From Aphis gossypii (lineage: Eukaryota; Arthropoda; Insecta; Hemiptera; Aphididae): DNA of 64,000 nucleotides. The notes below the pieces were generated by a model. That model saw only the letters and a list, made by a program, of their open reading frames with translations. It did no database searches and was not told the origin of the DNA. Where the stretch lies: assembly GCF_020184175.1 (NCBI RefSeq), contig NC_065533.1:3928695-3992694 (forward strand), given 5' to 3'. Position numbers and translations under genes: made by a program. Shown here in pieces: positions 40,001-53,100 of the stretch (the first letter of the stretch is position 1; each line of letters starts with the position of its first letter).

Positions 40001-43000
40001 TTTAACTATGCATTGTCGTTTTTATTTTGATTATTTCGTGCAAAATGTTTTTATAAACAATACGAGGCGGTATCCTACTTAGTCTACTCGAACAGTTTTA
40101 GGCTATTAGTGTCGATAGCTAGTCAACGTACAAACAACAGACTATAATTTAATCTCAGATCGAACTTGCAGTAACGATGCTTAGTACTATAACAAAAAAT
40201 AATTCGTAAAAAAATGTTGCTGTGTGAACAATCTAGTCCATATATGTACGTACCATTTGTTTTTTTTTCAAGCTTTAGACTAAGACCGAATAATATTAAA
40301 ATAGTAGATGATCAAATTTAAACGAAATCATTAACAACGTAATGTGTATTACAGCATGGCTCTCCGGTATAATAGAACGGCAGTCTGCAAAAACAAACAC
40401 AGCTTGGTGGCTTCGTGGTTGCATCCACAAAGGCGTAACGTCACGGTGTAGATTTATTTATTCAGCTGCTCATATTATTATGTGAGATGGAGACGAATCC
40501 GAAATTGTTGAAATGATCACCCAGCAAAATCGGTACCAAATATTCGTTTGTTAGATGATTATAAACCGTTCTCAGAACGTGGTTAATTGATACGATCGAC
40601 GGTTGTTGCTTTGTATTCCAAGAATTTATTATATTATTCAGTACAACAGACAATGAAAGATAAAACAAAAGAATATAATATATATATATGTATACATTTA
40701 TAATGTATTTGTGGTAATTCGAAGATTGACAATTTTAATTTGAGGGTTTTAAAATTATTTTCTGGTCATATTTTTATCTGGAATTAATGCTATGATAGTG
40801 TTTTATATCAAAGAGTGTAATATAGAATATCTATATTTGTCTATATGCTAGAATACGGTTAACTCAATACCAATATTCAGTTATAAATCAAAAAAGACAA
40901 ATCGTTATAACAGTAGCATAAAATCACAATAATTAAACATCTTGATAATAATATACATAGCATTTCGTGGTAATCAATTTAAACGACCAATAACATTACA
41001 ACTAAACACAATTAATTACATTCAAATAATTTAACATTTATTACGTTGCTCATTGTCATTATTGAGATATAAATATATGATTATATAGTTATTATAATTT
41101 TAGCTTATAAATACTTTATAATGCTAAGAAGTGTTTTTAAGTATTTGTGTGATTGAATTAAAAAAAATTATCAATAAGTATATGTGAATTCACTGTATGA
41201 GGTTTGATAATCTAAGTCCCAAAAAATACCTAACCTAAAGTGAGTAAGTGCGAGGAAATAATATAATTTAATTTCCAAAAAATAATTGATATTTATGTAT
41301 AAATAATTATTGTTTACAAGAATATTTTTTTGGTCTACATTTTCTATGTCCAAATTAATTTGATAAGTATTTTGAAGGAGATATTATGACAATTTAACCA
41401 CTTTATGCAAAAGTAAATTTAATGTAAAATTGTTCTCATACAAACATCTATAATTGTATTGATGTGTTTAATAAATTAAAATAGTCACATATGTGATAAT
41501 ACGAAGAAAAGAATAATTGACATTTTTTGAGGCAAGAAATAATAAAGCATGAAAATAAGAATAATATGTAATGACTGGAATTTTTAAAAACATTTAAAAT
41601 ATTTTTTACTTAAAACATAAAAAAATATAAATAGTAAAATAATTATGACATAGCTTTAATAACTAAAAATGACAACATTATGAATTGTGTAATTATTAAA
41701 ACTACTTGACAAAATGAAAAATTACATTGTTAACAACTCCTATAAGTAGTATTAATATAGGAAGTTCTGTAAATGTGAGAAGAAACGTGTGTACACATAT
41801 TTAAATCAAACATTTTTAAGCTTGAGACTCAGTTTGACAAAAAAAGTGTAAGGAACTCAGTCTTCTAACATGCGTGGTACTATAGTGCAATAATGTATTC
41901 GTACTCGCACACACGTCAAGAACTATATTTTAATTTAATTATAAATTATATAATCTAATAATTCAAGACTTTCTCTCATTCTAAAATATAGATTGAACAA
42001 ATGACTCAATAAGGGTTGGTTTGAAAAGCAATTTGAGTTTATAAAATAATATTAATTTGACTACAGACTTTGTTTTCCACTTTAAATGTGAATGTATTTC
42101 CCCTAAATGTATTTTATTAATAAATATATTTTTAAATATTCACATTTTTAAATTCAGTTTAGATAAGTACAAAAACTGGTTAAATTTTTTTTGGAGTTTT
42201 TAGATAATCGTTCTTAAGAATAAGCAACATTAAACTTAAATTTGTTTATTACTACTTGGTAAAAAACAACCTCAACACCTCAATTATTTTTAGATATCTA
42301 AATTATCTACGGATATGTTATTTGGTTTGTAATATTCACAAAAAATATATATATAAAAGACAATTTAATCAATACTTATATTTTGATGATATTGAATATA
42401 TGTTTTTATTTATATGCGTTACTATTATTATATACATAAGAGGAAAGTTAGAGAAAAATTATACAACAGCAGTGGAGCAAGGTCAAACACTCTGATATTA
42501 TTTCCTAGTGAAACAAATATTTTTAATGTCAGTTGCGCACACTGCCATGATAAATTATTGCATCCTGGACTATAATCTATGAGCTGACAGAACTGTACGT
42601 TTGCTATAATTGCCTTTTAACGGTCGAGGAATAGTTATACCTAAATGTTATACACACACAAAGGTTACATGTTTTAACTCCTTAAAGCTTAGCGTAACTA
42701 CATGATCACAGACCATCACTTCGATTACGGACAATGCCCATAACCTTCAGATCGATAAAGCATCTACATGTTTTGGTATAAAACCATTACATGTATTTGT
42801 TTACCACATTTGATATTTGTTTTATTTTATGGGTACCAACAAAATGTTTAAAGACATGTAGATTGTAGATGTTGAATACTTCAGTTGATCATACGGTATA
42901 TACCTATCCCGAATTTTAAGGCCAATCAAGGAAATACGTGACATTTTATCCCTCTTTGACACCCTCACACTTAGGTGGATTATAGAATGGTAAGATAGTG

Positions 43001-43390
43001 TGGGCCGTAAAAGAAATTGAATTTTATACTTTTGCAAATCGAGATGAGCTTAAATCCCCATCCACTTATGCCCTTTTCATTAGATCCCCTCCAACGAGCT
43101 CATTTTCACTCATATCACTCGGCACTACTTTTTCAAGTGTTTGCAAACATTTTTATCGCGTATTGAAAAAAGAGCAAAAGACTTGGAATCATTAATGCTC
43201 TACGTACTTGAGAACACTTATAGTATCGACTTGGCTGGTAACAATTTAAATGGCCAGCCTTAATAAGACAATTTATTTGTTATTAAGCTTCTAATCTGGG
43301 ATATAATATTTTCCCAACACAATGAGATAGCAAAAGTACAAAATATATTTTATAGTAAAATAGTATCACCTAAGTAACTATCGTTTAACC
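34013..43390. other. Mostly AT-rich DNA with a few more complex patches; no gene recognised
   Basis: A perfect tandem pair of an 18-bp unit lies at 34512-34547. Patches at about 37.2-37.4, 38.3-38.8, 39.8-40.7 and 42.5-43.25 kb are less AT-rich and carry short open frames (for example minus 38454-38663, minus 40462-40668, both strands 42822-43195). I recognise none of them; they could be eroded transposon coding DNA, regulatory DNA or chance. Confidence 0.4.
34512..34547. repeat. Perfect 2 x 18-bp tandem duplication
   Basis: The unit CCCTTTAAAATAATGTTC is repeated head to tail without change, suggesting a recent slippage event. Confidence 0.9.
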
Positions 43391-43710
43391 CAGGAGTGTC
43401 CAACATTTCGTGAAGAATGGACCACGTCATATAGGTAGAAGTTGTTGTGGGCCACATACTTTTTTAATAATACTACATTCAAATTTAATAATTAAATTAT
43501 ACTCTATAATACAACAATACATTTTTTATAATTTTACATCAACAAATAATAAGCAGAAATATTTTTACAAGTATTAGTATTTAATAATTCAATTATAAGT
43601 ACACAGAAAAAAGTATTTATTTATATATTATATACAATTAATTCATGGTTTTTAAGTTGAAGTGAGGGCCGTATCAAAGTCAATCGCGGGTAGCGGATTG
43701 GACATCCCTG
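43391..43710. mobile_element. Complete hAT-type MITE with 8-bp target-site duplication
   Basis: The element starts CAGGAGTGTCCAAC and ends, on the opposite strand, CAGGGATGTCCAAT: terminal inverted repeats matching at 11 of 14 positions and of the CAGGGGTGTCCAA type used by hAT transposons. It is flanked by an identical 8-bp direct repeat, GTTTAACC (43383-43390 and 43711-43718), the length of duplication made by hAT transposases. The interior has the 'gggccaca' and 'gagggccgtatcaaagtcaa' sub-terminal motifs and no coding capacity, so it depended on an enzyme supplied elsewhere. At 320 bp it is a typical non-autonomous copy. Confidence 0.9.
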
Positions 43711-46700
43711 GTTTAACCTTTCAATAATTTTACAGTTTGGTGCTAAAATAAAGAATTTTCAATGATAAATATTAAACACTTTAAAGTTGTTATAATATCT
43801 GAAAATAACATTATTTCAACCTTACTTAATTTAATTTTTAATAATATGTCATATGCCGGATTGTACGAACAATCACTAAACATGTATTAAATCAATAGTG
43901 AGTAAATGACCCTACTATTAGCTCATATTATATTGTAGTTTATGATTGGTCCATTACATTTTGTTGAACCATTATATTAATCAATTTTTTATGCAACGTG
44001 GGAAAAAGTATATGATATAATACTTATATTGCTTCAATCACAATAAATGTTAGTTATTTTTCAACCATAGAAAATAATTTAATCTACTTAAAAAAATGTT
44101 AAGTTTTATAATTTAAATTATAAAACTGTAACACTTTTAAAAAATAAATCATGCTTAAGGCTAGTGAGTGACAAGTTAAACTGATATTATGAACTGTTAA
44201 TTTTTTATACATACATATTTTTCCTGTTATATATTTTTTTTTAATTCCAGTAAAATATTATGAAATAATATATATAATATAATATATATTATATTATTAT
44301 TTAACAATATAATTGTCTTTTAAATTAATGAATGATATATATACCTAAAACTATAAGTTTTAAAATTTTTTTAAAGTTGTGGCAAAAAAAGTTTCAGTTT
44401 ATGTATATACAATACAATACAATTTGCTAGGAAATAAGCAATATAATTAATAAATAGTAATAAACTGAGCTTAGAGTTGAATCATTTTTAAAATTAAAAT
44501 ATTCGTCACTACATCAGGTTTGAAATACCTAATAGTTAAGACAGTCATGTACTAATCACATATACCTATCCATACCCTTTTTCGTATATCGTATCATTAT
44601 TATTACTCACTTATTAATATTTTAATATATATGAAGACTATATTCCAAAAATAATTTTTAGTAAGTATAATTAATTAGGAAAAATTCAAAATGATTTATA
44701 TACGTTAAAATATTGCTGTATATTAAGAAAAAAATTCTTAAATTCGTAATTAGGTGAACGCTACTTAAGTTATATATTATATACATTACAGCTATACAAG
44801 TATACAACTATATAAAACGTGTTTATTCCTTCATCATCATAATTTTTTTTTTAAATAATATTTAATTAAAAACCTATTCTATTTTTGTTTTCATCTTATG
44901 TTTTCAAAATTATTGGACATTTAATTGTTTTACTAAACTTTTATTAGTGGACTCTACGAGTATAATAGCTTTAAAATAAAAATGTGAACAATTCATATTT
45001 ATACATCTTCTTACTTATAATTATTTTAAAGTAAATTCATTATAATATATTATATTTACTTTTAAATACATTTTTTAGTAAAGGGTTGTATTTGATAAAA
45101 TCAAATGATCTTTTAATTTATAATTATTAAAAAAGAATGGTTGTTAAATATTCACTCGGGATAATATTTGTTTAATAATAAACATCATAAATAATCAATT
45201 ATAAATTGTTTCCTGTGTGATAACTGCAGTCTGCATTATAATATTTTAAAGCTTCGAGTGAAGCATTTTAAACTAATTCTTATGCATATACCAATTATTA
45301 TGTAATATTATTCGAAAATTTGCATCAATTACTTTTTTTTTTTTTTAGCTTTACGAGCCGTTTAGACTTTTCAAACTTTTTGCCCATTAATTATTATCAC
45401 GTCATAAATACGTAGCACAATTTTTTTTTAAACATTATTTTCAACATAATATTATATTTATCTTTATTAACATTAAACTTAAAATTTATAAAATAATGAC
45501 AATGTTTATTTAAGGTCTAGTTAATTATATTTATTTTAAATTCAAATAAAATGGGTATTTTAATTTTTCTAATTATTTTAATTTTTGTAATTATGTTATC
45601 TTTCGTTTTTAAGTTTCAAAGATTTATTTTAATTTGAGCTGTATTAACATTTAAAAAAAAATAAACAATCAAGAGTTTGACGAGAAAAACTTTCAAAAAA
45701 TTTTAACATTAAAAGTTTAAAAAAAAAAATCTTAAGACTTAGTTCTAAATAAGAAAACTATTTATGTGACTAAAAAATCTTTTATTTTTCAAAATATGTG
45801 CCAAAAAATAAATTACCAACATTTACATAAAAATATTTATAGTTTTTATAGGTGTTAATATCTTATAACTTTCAAATCGATAAACTAATTCATTAATTTG
45901 TTTAAATTCATATTTTCAATACCTATATACAAATATTAAATTTGATAAACTTATAATTATAAAATAAAATAAAGATTACTTCAATTTATTTTATCATTTT
46001 TATTGACATAATTATTATGGACATTTTTTTTTTTTTATTAGTTATTCTTCTATCGTATACTAAATCAGTTGTCATTAGGCATGCCACTCTAAACCCTTAA
46101 CATATACGAAAAACTCTATACATACCTACCTAATTTATTTGAAGCAAAATCAATTGCTTATTAATTTACGAGTCGGCTGGCAAAGAATTAATAACTTTTT
46201 TTATGCGTATACGGCACATTTAACTCCAAATACTAAGATAAATATTATAATGTAAATATGTAAATTGATGCAAGCCTATATTTAATCAATAAATCAACAA
46301 ACTAGATGAATATTCATAGTTTTAAGAATTACATTTATCAAAGTAAAAAAAATATTCATGTACATGCGCAATAGCACTCTTTGTCTACCTCTAAAACTGA
46401 ATCATGACATTGCGCATGTCTCCACCATAGAACGAGTTGAACTATAAAATTCGAATCATAAATAAGCATGAATCTGTTTTTCCGATATTTTTTTTATCAC
46501 ATTTAATTTATTTATATTCAAAAATGATAATATTTTATATTGTCATGTAATAAATGATAAGATCCCGTGCACATGATCATATTGTTATTTTGGTCATGTA
46601 GACTATAATAAATACTATAACATTATACTATAATAATTTATGTTGGCTTCACAAATGCTTTAGTATTATAGATTGGATGGACTAGATCAATCTAAATTTT

Positions 46701-47290
46701 TAGGAGACCTAATTACGAGACCAGTGATTTTTTTTTTTTTTTGAATAGCATTATATAGTTTTTGTCAGTGATTGATGGTCTTTAAAAGAGTCGTCAGAAT
46801 ATTATATAGCTACAATTTATTATTTAAATGTTGTATTAAAATCAGAAACTATTTAAAATAGTACTTTTTGAACATTGATAAGATAGCATCATAATTATAG
46901 ACAATTTTATTTAAAGAAGTACTGTGATGAATAATATGTAAAAATATTTTCTCTATTGGATATGAAAACTTAAGATGGTATGTGAAATGTACTTTGTCAA
47001 AAATAAAAGTTGTGAGAAACGTCCAGCATCAAAGTTTAGCAGAACACACATCTTACTAAAATATTAAAATATATAATATTTTCCGGATTAATATCCATGT
47101 ATTTTCAGTAGTTTTTATTTGGAACTTTTAAATAACTTTTGAAAATGTATTCTTTTTTTTTTTTTAACAAATTAATATCAATTTATAACCTAAGAGAAGA
47201 ATATATTTAAAACAATACTCGTTTATATACACCCGAGAAACGTAGAAAAATATTTTTATCACCTAATAGCTAATAAAAATATACCGAGTT
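43711..47290. other. AT-rich DNA, no gene seen
   Basis: AT filler, with a TA-rich palindrome at about 44264-44304 and a short inverted repeat (catgcgcaat / attgcgcatg) around 46363-46420. No coding region is recognised. Confidence 0.5.
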
Positions 47291-47299
47291 GATAGCCTG

Positions 47300-48510
47300 G
47301 AGCTAGGTGAATTGGGTCTGTGATAATTTGGGTTCGTTTTGAAAGCGGTAAGTTGATTCCTGGCTATAAAAAGGTAATAGGTAAGTTGGGTCCCGGTTAT
47401 AAATCATTGGCGCAATTATGTCTAAAATATTAAAAACTTAAAACTTTAATATTTCATATTTATATAATTAACTTTTGAATAATTCTGTTACAATAATACG
47501 TCATATTGCATACAGTTGTATACCGCCTGGACACCAATTAATTCTACGCATGATTTTAATGTGTGAATAGACAGGTATTCTTATCGCAGATTTTATTACA
47601 CTGGCCGTAGCTATTTTTCTCCAAAAATGAGAATCCGTAATGCCGTAACTTTAATTAAACCTAATTAAAATATATATACGAGTATACGAAATACGAGCGT
47701 ATACAAGTGTTAGTTTTATTCGTCTGCCTTTTTTTGTATCAGTTAGTACCTAGTTAACTCTTCGTTTAGTAAACACATAAAACTTTTTAAACACAGAAAA
47801 AAGCGATTTTCAAAATATTTTTTTGGTTTGCCATTTTTAAGACCCGAAGAAGTTGGCGAATGTTTTGTACAAGATTTAATGAAAATACAACCAAATGACA
47901 AACAAATAAAAACATTTTGCGATTATGTACTAGATAACTACATTTCACCTGATGCTACATTTCCCCCAGATATTTGGTCTGAATTTGCAGCCACCACTGT
48001 GCGCACAACAAATAGTTGTGAATCCTATCATGCTGTACTTCACCGAAGATTTTATAGTCCCCATCCTAATATTTTCAATTTTGTGGACGAACTATTACAA
48101 GTACAGTTTGAGACACACATTATAAACTACAAAGTACAATACAAAAAAAGAAAATCACGCTCGGTAAAGAAAAATACTTAAGAGAAAAATTGATGAAATA
48201 TAATAATAATGTAATAACTCGATAAGAATTTGTTAAATGTTTATCATTTAAGTTTTTACCTACAGCATAATGTTTTATACCATTAACATTGTTATTAACA
48301 TTTTTTAAATTAATCATTTTTACCATATTATATTATTTATTTAGAACATAATATTATAAAAACCACATATATTTTAATTTATATATTTTTTCTGGGACTC
48401 AACTTACCTAATACCTTTTTTTATCGGGACTCAACTTACCTATAACCATTTTTTTTCCGGGACCCAGTTTACCGAGATAAGGTCATTTGGGACACAATTT
48501 ACCAATCCCG
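47300..48510 (+). mobile_element. MULE-like (Mutator superfamily) element with long TIRs and 9-bp TSD
   Basis: An identical 9-bp direct repeat, GATAGCCTG, flanks the element (47291-47299 and 48511-48519); Mutator-like elements typically create 9-bp duplications. The ends are about 100-bp imperfect terminal inverted repeats. Left arm landmarks ggtgaattgggtct, cggtaagttgattcctgg and ggtaataggtaagttggg correspond in order to right-arm (reverse strand) ggtaaattgtgtcc, cggtaaactgggtcccgg and ggttataggtaagttgag. Within each arm the ggtaagttg-gtcccgg unit recurs, so the arms have internal sub-repeats. The interior encodes only the C-terminal part of a transposase (47747-48181). At 1211 bp it is a non-autonomous deletion derivative. 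Confidence 0.85.
47747..48181 (+). pseudogene. MULE transposase C-terminal fragment
   Basis: The frame is open from 47747 (just after a stop and beside a gtatcag acceptor-like site) to a TAA at 48179-48181, about 144 codons. There is no ATG at its head. Visible landmarks are FFGLPFLRPEEVGECF, then WSEFAATTVRTTNSCESYH, then RRFYSPHPNIFNFVDELL, then a Lys/Arg-rich tail. These fit the C-terminal part of MULE transposases common in insect genomes, where a 'GLPFLPPEEV..CF' block is followed by 'W....RTTN..ES.H..L' and 'HPN...F'. The DDE catalytic part upstream is missing. The frame has no internal stop, so the copy is young or was spliced to an upstream exon that is now lost. Confidence 0.75.
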
Positions 48511-48519
48511 GATAGCCTG

Positions 48520-49860
48520 TAGGTAAATATCTTCCAGAATTAATTCTCAAGTTAAAATTTAAAACATAATTACATTGTTTGTGTTTAAATTGTTATTAAG
48601 AAATAATAAAGAAACGACGAACAATCATTTATTGAAATTGATTGAGTGAAAAACATATTTGAAAAATAAAAATAAGTAATTTAAATACTAACGAGTATAT
48701 TAAATAAAATAAATGGTAAAAATTTATTAAATAAAAAAATTTAAATATAAAACAATATTATATTTGAAACACTTCTCTATTAATGTTTTTCAAAGAAACA
48801 AGATGTAGATTAAATTTAAAAGTGAACAGAACAGGTATTTTTGAAAATACCACAAACAAATTTGACTTAAAACTTATAATTTAATTAGGCGTTCTGAATG
48901 ATGAATAAAAAATACTGTGGGATTTTCAGTGTGAATTAATTTAAGAGAAGCCTCCGAAAATGTATTATTTATTTACACAACCCCTAGCACAGGTAAAAAA
49001 GGAAATAATTTAAGCAATACCTTCTAAAAAAAATTATTTTGATAAACCGCCACTTCTAAGAATATCTTGGAATCTATTTTTTTTTTTATTTTAATTATAA
49101 AAAGCGGTAAAAAAATATAATATTGTAGTTATATTTTGACGAGTTTCGATGAAATCAACCATTCTTGGAAGCGAACTAAATTTATTGGTTTAATTTATAA
49201 AAATAAATATTAACCAATTTTTTTCTATTTTTTCATACATATTCAAAGCAAACTGTATAAAATGTAAGTATAATTCTTAAATGCTGAGAATCTTATCAAA
49301 TAATACAAATGATTATTATTGTATTATTATATCATATTATGACTTGCACATATTTATTGTTAAGTACCAATATAAATTATTTATAAATATAAATTAAAAT
49401 AACTATTATTATTGAAGTTTTTTGATTTCATCTATTATTAGTTCAAATGTATAAATCTGTTTTTGTGTGTTTTAAGTAATATAATGTTATAAGTACTAGT
49501 ATATATTTACTCAGATGCAACTTTATTAAATATTTCTTACCTACTCATTTAAAGTAATATAATATTGTATTTAAACTTGCACAATTTCAATACCCAAATA
49601 ATATAATTTGAGTAGTATTTGTTTCTATAAACTATAAATTTAACACTATCCACATTCATTGTGTCATTTATTTACACTTACATATCTGTAGATGACAATA
49701 TTATGATAAAATATACTAGAATATTTTTAAATTGTATTTTATAGTTATTATATTCATCAACTGTTTATTATAACTGAGTAATATTTTATAAAATATATTT
49801 CAGAAATAGATATAGGTATTATGTGTAATTAATAACAATGCATTATTTGTTTGATGATTA
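48520..49860. other. AT-rich DNA between the MULE and the transporter gene 3' end
   Basis: No coding region is recognised. The rightmost part probably borders the transporter gene's 3' untranslated region. Confidence 0.5.
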
Positions 49861-49866
49861 TTTATT
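49861..49866 (-). terminator. Candidate polyadenylation signal of the SLC5 gene
   Basis: AATAAA on the minus strand, about 270 nt beyond the stop codon at 50134-50136. In DNA this AT-rich the motif occurs often by chance, so this is only the most plausible position by distance. Confidence 0.25.
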
Positions 49867-50133
49867 TACTATAAAATATTAAACATCATATTATATTTCA
49901 ACATAATCATGTATACTGATTTTATATAAATGGACAAGTACCTAAGTTATGTATTTGCTTGATATTCAAACTTGAACTTCAATAATATATGACCTGGAAT
50001 AATAAATATATATTATTGGATGTGCTATACAATTTCATCTTCTATATAATCTGTTACATAATATTTAACAACGATCAGGTAAGCACCAAATATACATCAA
50101 TATGTAAATTGACTAATATAAATACTAACATTA

Positions 50134-53100
50134 TTAGCTTTGTTCATAATCTCTATCACGTCTTTTCAATCGATTTGCCACATATGGGGTGAATAGATCC
50201 GGATTATAGTCACGATTTGTTCCACGGAAAATTGCACTCACTACCATTGCCACTACAAATGTAACCATAAATCCCAACACTATGTAGTACAGGTAACTAA
50301 TTCGATATAAATATATATAACTGTCTTCGTGAGGCACTCTAGAAAAAAAATTGAGGATTACATTTAGTATAATATACATTAATATTATTATTACAGTGGT
50401 ATATCTGAAGTTTATTTGACGGGATGAGGGCAGGATTGAATTGTTTTAATTCAATCATGTTGTCTCCTTCCGTTTATTCTTATTTTTTACACTATTTTTT
50501 TAAAATTAAAATTTAACAATTTTATTATAAAATATACAATTATAAATCCTTTAAAAAGAAAAAACAGTCTAACTCTTGTGTAATCTATCCATAAAATCTT
50601 CCAAATAATGTTTTCAAATTATGTGTACTCGATGAGTAAACGCCAATAAATGTATTAATTTTACTTCGAGTTGTTATATCATTTTAATGCAAAATCTAAA
50701 CCGAAAATTTCCTGAATATATGTGAAGTTTTGACTACTACTTTAATACATTTTTAATATTCATACACAACTATAATCAATAATAATAATATATGTAGATA
50801 ATTAAAATAGCACATCGCCATTACTCTTGATATGATGACAAAAGCTGAGTAGAATCTGAGTTATTAAATATTGTACACGAATTTGTGAAAGAAGGTAGAT
50901 TTTCAACTGGAGGTTTAGGCCCGCCAAATCCAATGATAAACGAAAATGTCAAACCAAATATTAGCCCGGTCAGCGCGCCCTGAAAATTTAAGGTTTTATT
51001 ATAATTAATTAATACAAATAATAATAATAACAATGTAAATAATATTAAAGATTTCTGAACAGTCTATTTATTAGTGTTGCAAATTCAGACATTTTTTAGT
51101 TAAACTCTAGTCATAAAATAGATCGTATGAAAATATAAGTGTAAAATGTCAACAACCAAAAACTAATTTATAAGAATAATGATTACGCTTTGTAGGATAG
51201 TCAGTTTTAATTACTTTTCTTTATTGTTTTTAAAAAATAAAAATGTAATTCAGTTTGCATTTAACTCTGTTTTTTTCAATTAATTTTTAAGTAATTACAG
51301 AAACACACGTTTAAAAATACTTAATAGTTTGTGATTTAATACACACGATTATTCAAATTTTAGCAAATATAAATTTGCAATCAGAATTCAAATATAACTT
51401 TAAATAGTCTTCTTTATTTAAAAAAAAAAATATCAAAATATAAACACTTCACTCGGCAAGGGAATTTGTTGTGTGATCCAAATTTTTGTAATAAAATAAA
51501 AATATTTAAAGTGACAATTAGCTTATAATATTATGTTTGTAATCAATTACTTTTTGGTTGATATAGGGTAAGAGTATTCCCAATGTAAACACGGCCAATA
51601 CAGGTCCACCAATTACTCCGAATATGGTCAACGCACTTTGAAGCACCGCACCCATATATTTTGCCAAAAACGATAATGTAATGCAAACACCACCGTACAC
51701 GAGAACTAAAATTTTCATAAGATAGACTCGTTTTTTATCCGATATTTCTTGTTTTTTAAATGGCTGGAATACAACATATATTATGTCCTTTTAATTCCAA
51801 ACTTTACGAACTTTTAAATTTACTTTAAATTTAATAAACAACCTTTATGTAATCTTCCATTGTGATTGCTGCCATTGAGTTAAGAATTGGTGATACAGAG
51901 CTCATAGCAGAAGAAAATATTCCAGCTATGAATAATCCAGTTAACCCAGGTATAGATCCCATGGTGTCCAACACATACAATGGCATCAATTGATCACCAT
52001 TTGATATACGACCAGACCTTGTTGAAAAAAAATATTTCTGTTACTTGAATCATATTATGTGTGTGTGGTAGGTGCTTAAGTATTTGATTTTAATGAAATT
52101 TAAATGTGGTTTTTATACTTGACTTGTATAAAGTATATTGTACTGAGAAGCCAAATGTATGAAAAATAAATATTAAATATAGCCTTTAGTGCAATGTATA
52201 ACAAAAAAAGGTAGTTAAGTGGATGCGGTTTTTCTCCACATAAGGTGTCGAGTATTTCTATATTATATGGTTAAATTTTAATTCAATAATTTAGAATTTT
52301 ATACGAGAAACGATTCTAAGCAGAAGTGGTCTGTCGATTTATATCACTAAGTATATTTTATGTTGTACTTTTTTTTTTATATATAGCTATTTAGAGTCAT
52401 TTATTTTACTTTAAGTATTAAGGTAAGTTAAATTTTATCATATTATGATGAAAATTATAAAAAAACATTCGGTGAAAATTTCAAGTGTCTACTGTTACTT
52501 TTTTATTATTTTTTTAAACAAATAAGTACAACAAAATATCAAAAACTATTTAATGAGAAATAATTGTGATACGAAATCACATAAAAACTTGAAATGCTCA
52601 TAAAAAATTAATTTGATTTTTAATAGAATTATTTTCTATATTTGTAGGTTAAAAATCTTACAATAAAGTCTCTTGTTATACCTATTCAATTTTAAAATAT
52701 TAGATATAAAAATAAAACTGTCTATATATTTGTATCTACAAAATAATTTGATACATTTTCGCTATTTTTATGATTTATTTTCTAAATTCTAATTTTAAGT
52801 GTTTTTAAAAATTATTGTGATCAAAGACTTGGTTTTTTTTTTTAATTGAATAACAAGCAAATTATAATGAGTTTTTTATAAAAATTTCAAGCATTTTTAC
52901 ATCGCGAATAAGTTTTAATCAACATTTAAAGAAAGTATATAATCTTTTCATATATTATAAATATACTGATAACAATGTCTAATGGTTACATTTTAGTCAT
53001 TACTGACGTTTGTTTTATAATTATATATTATGCAAATTATATTAACATATTTCGTAGTACACAATAATAATAATATGATCGATGTTTGTGAAATGAAATG

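Noticed and set aside
40462..40668. 68-codon minus ORF
   Set aside because: The composition is slightly less AT-driven than most, but no motif, homology or splice structure could be seen.
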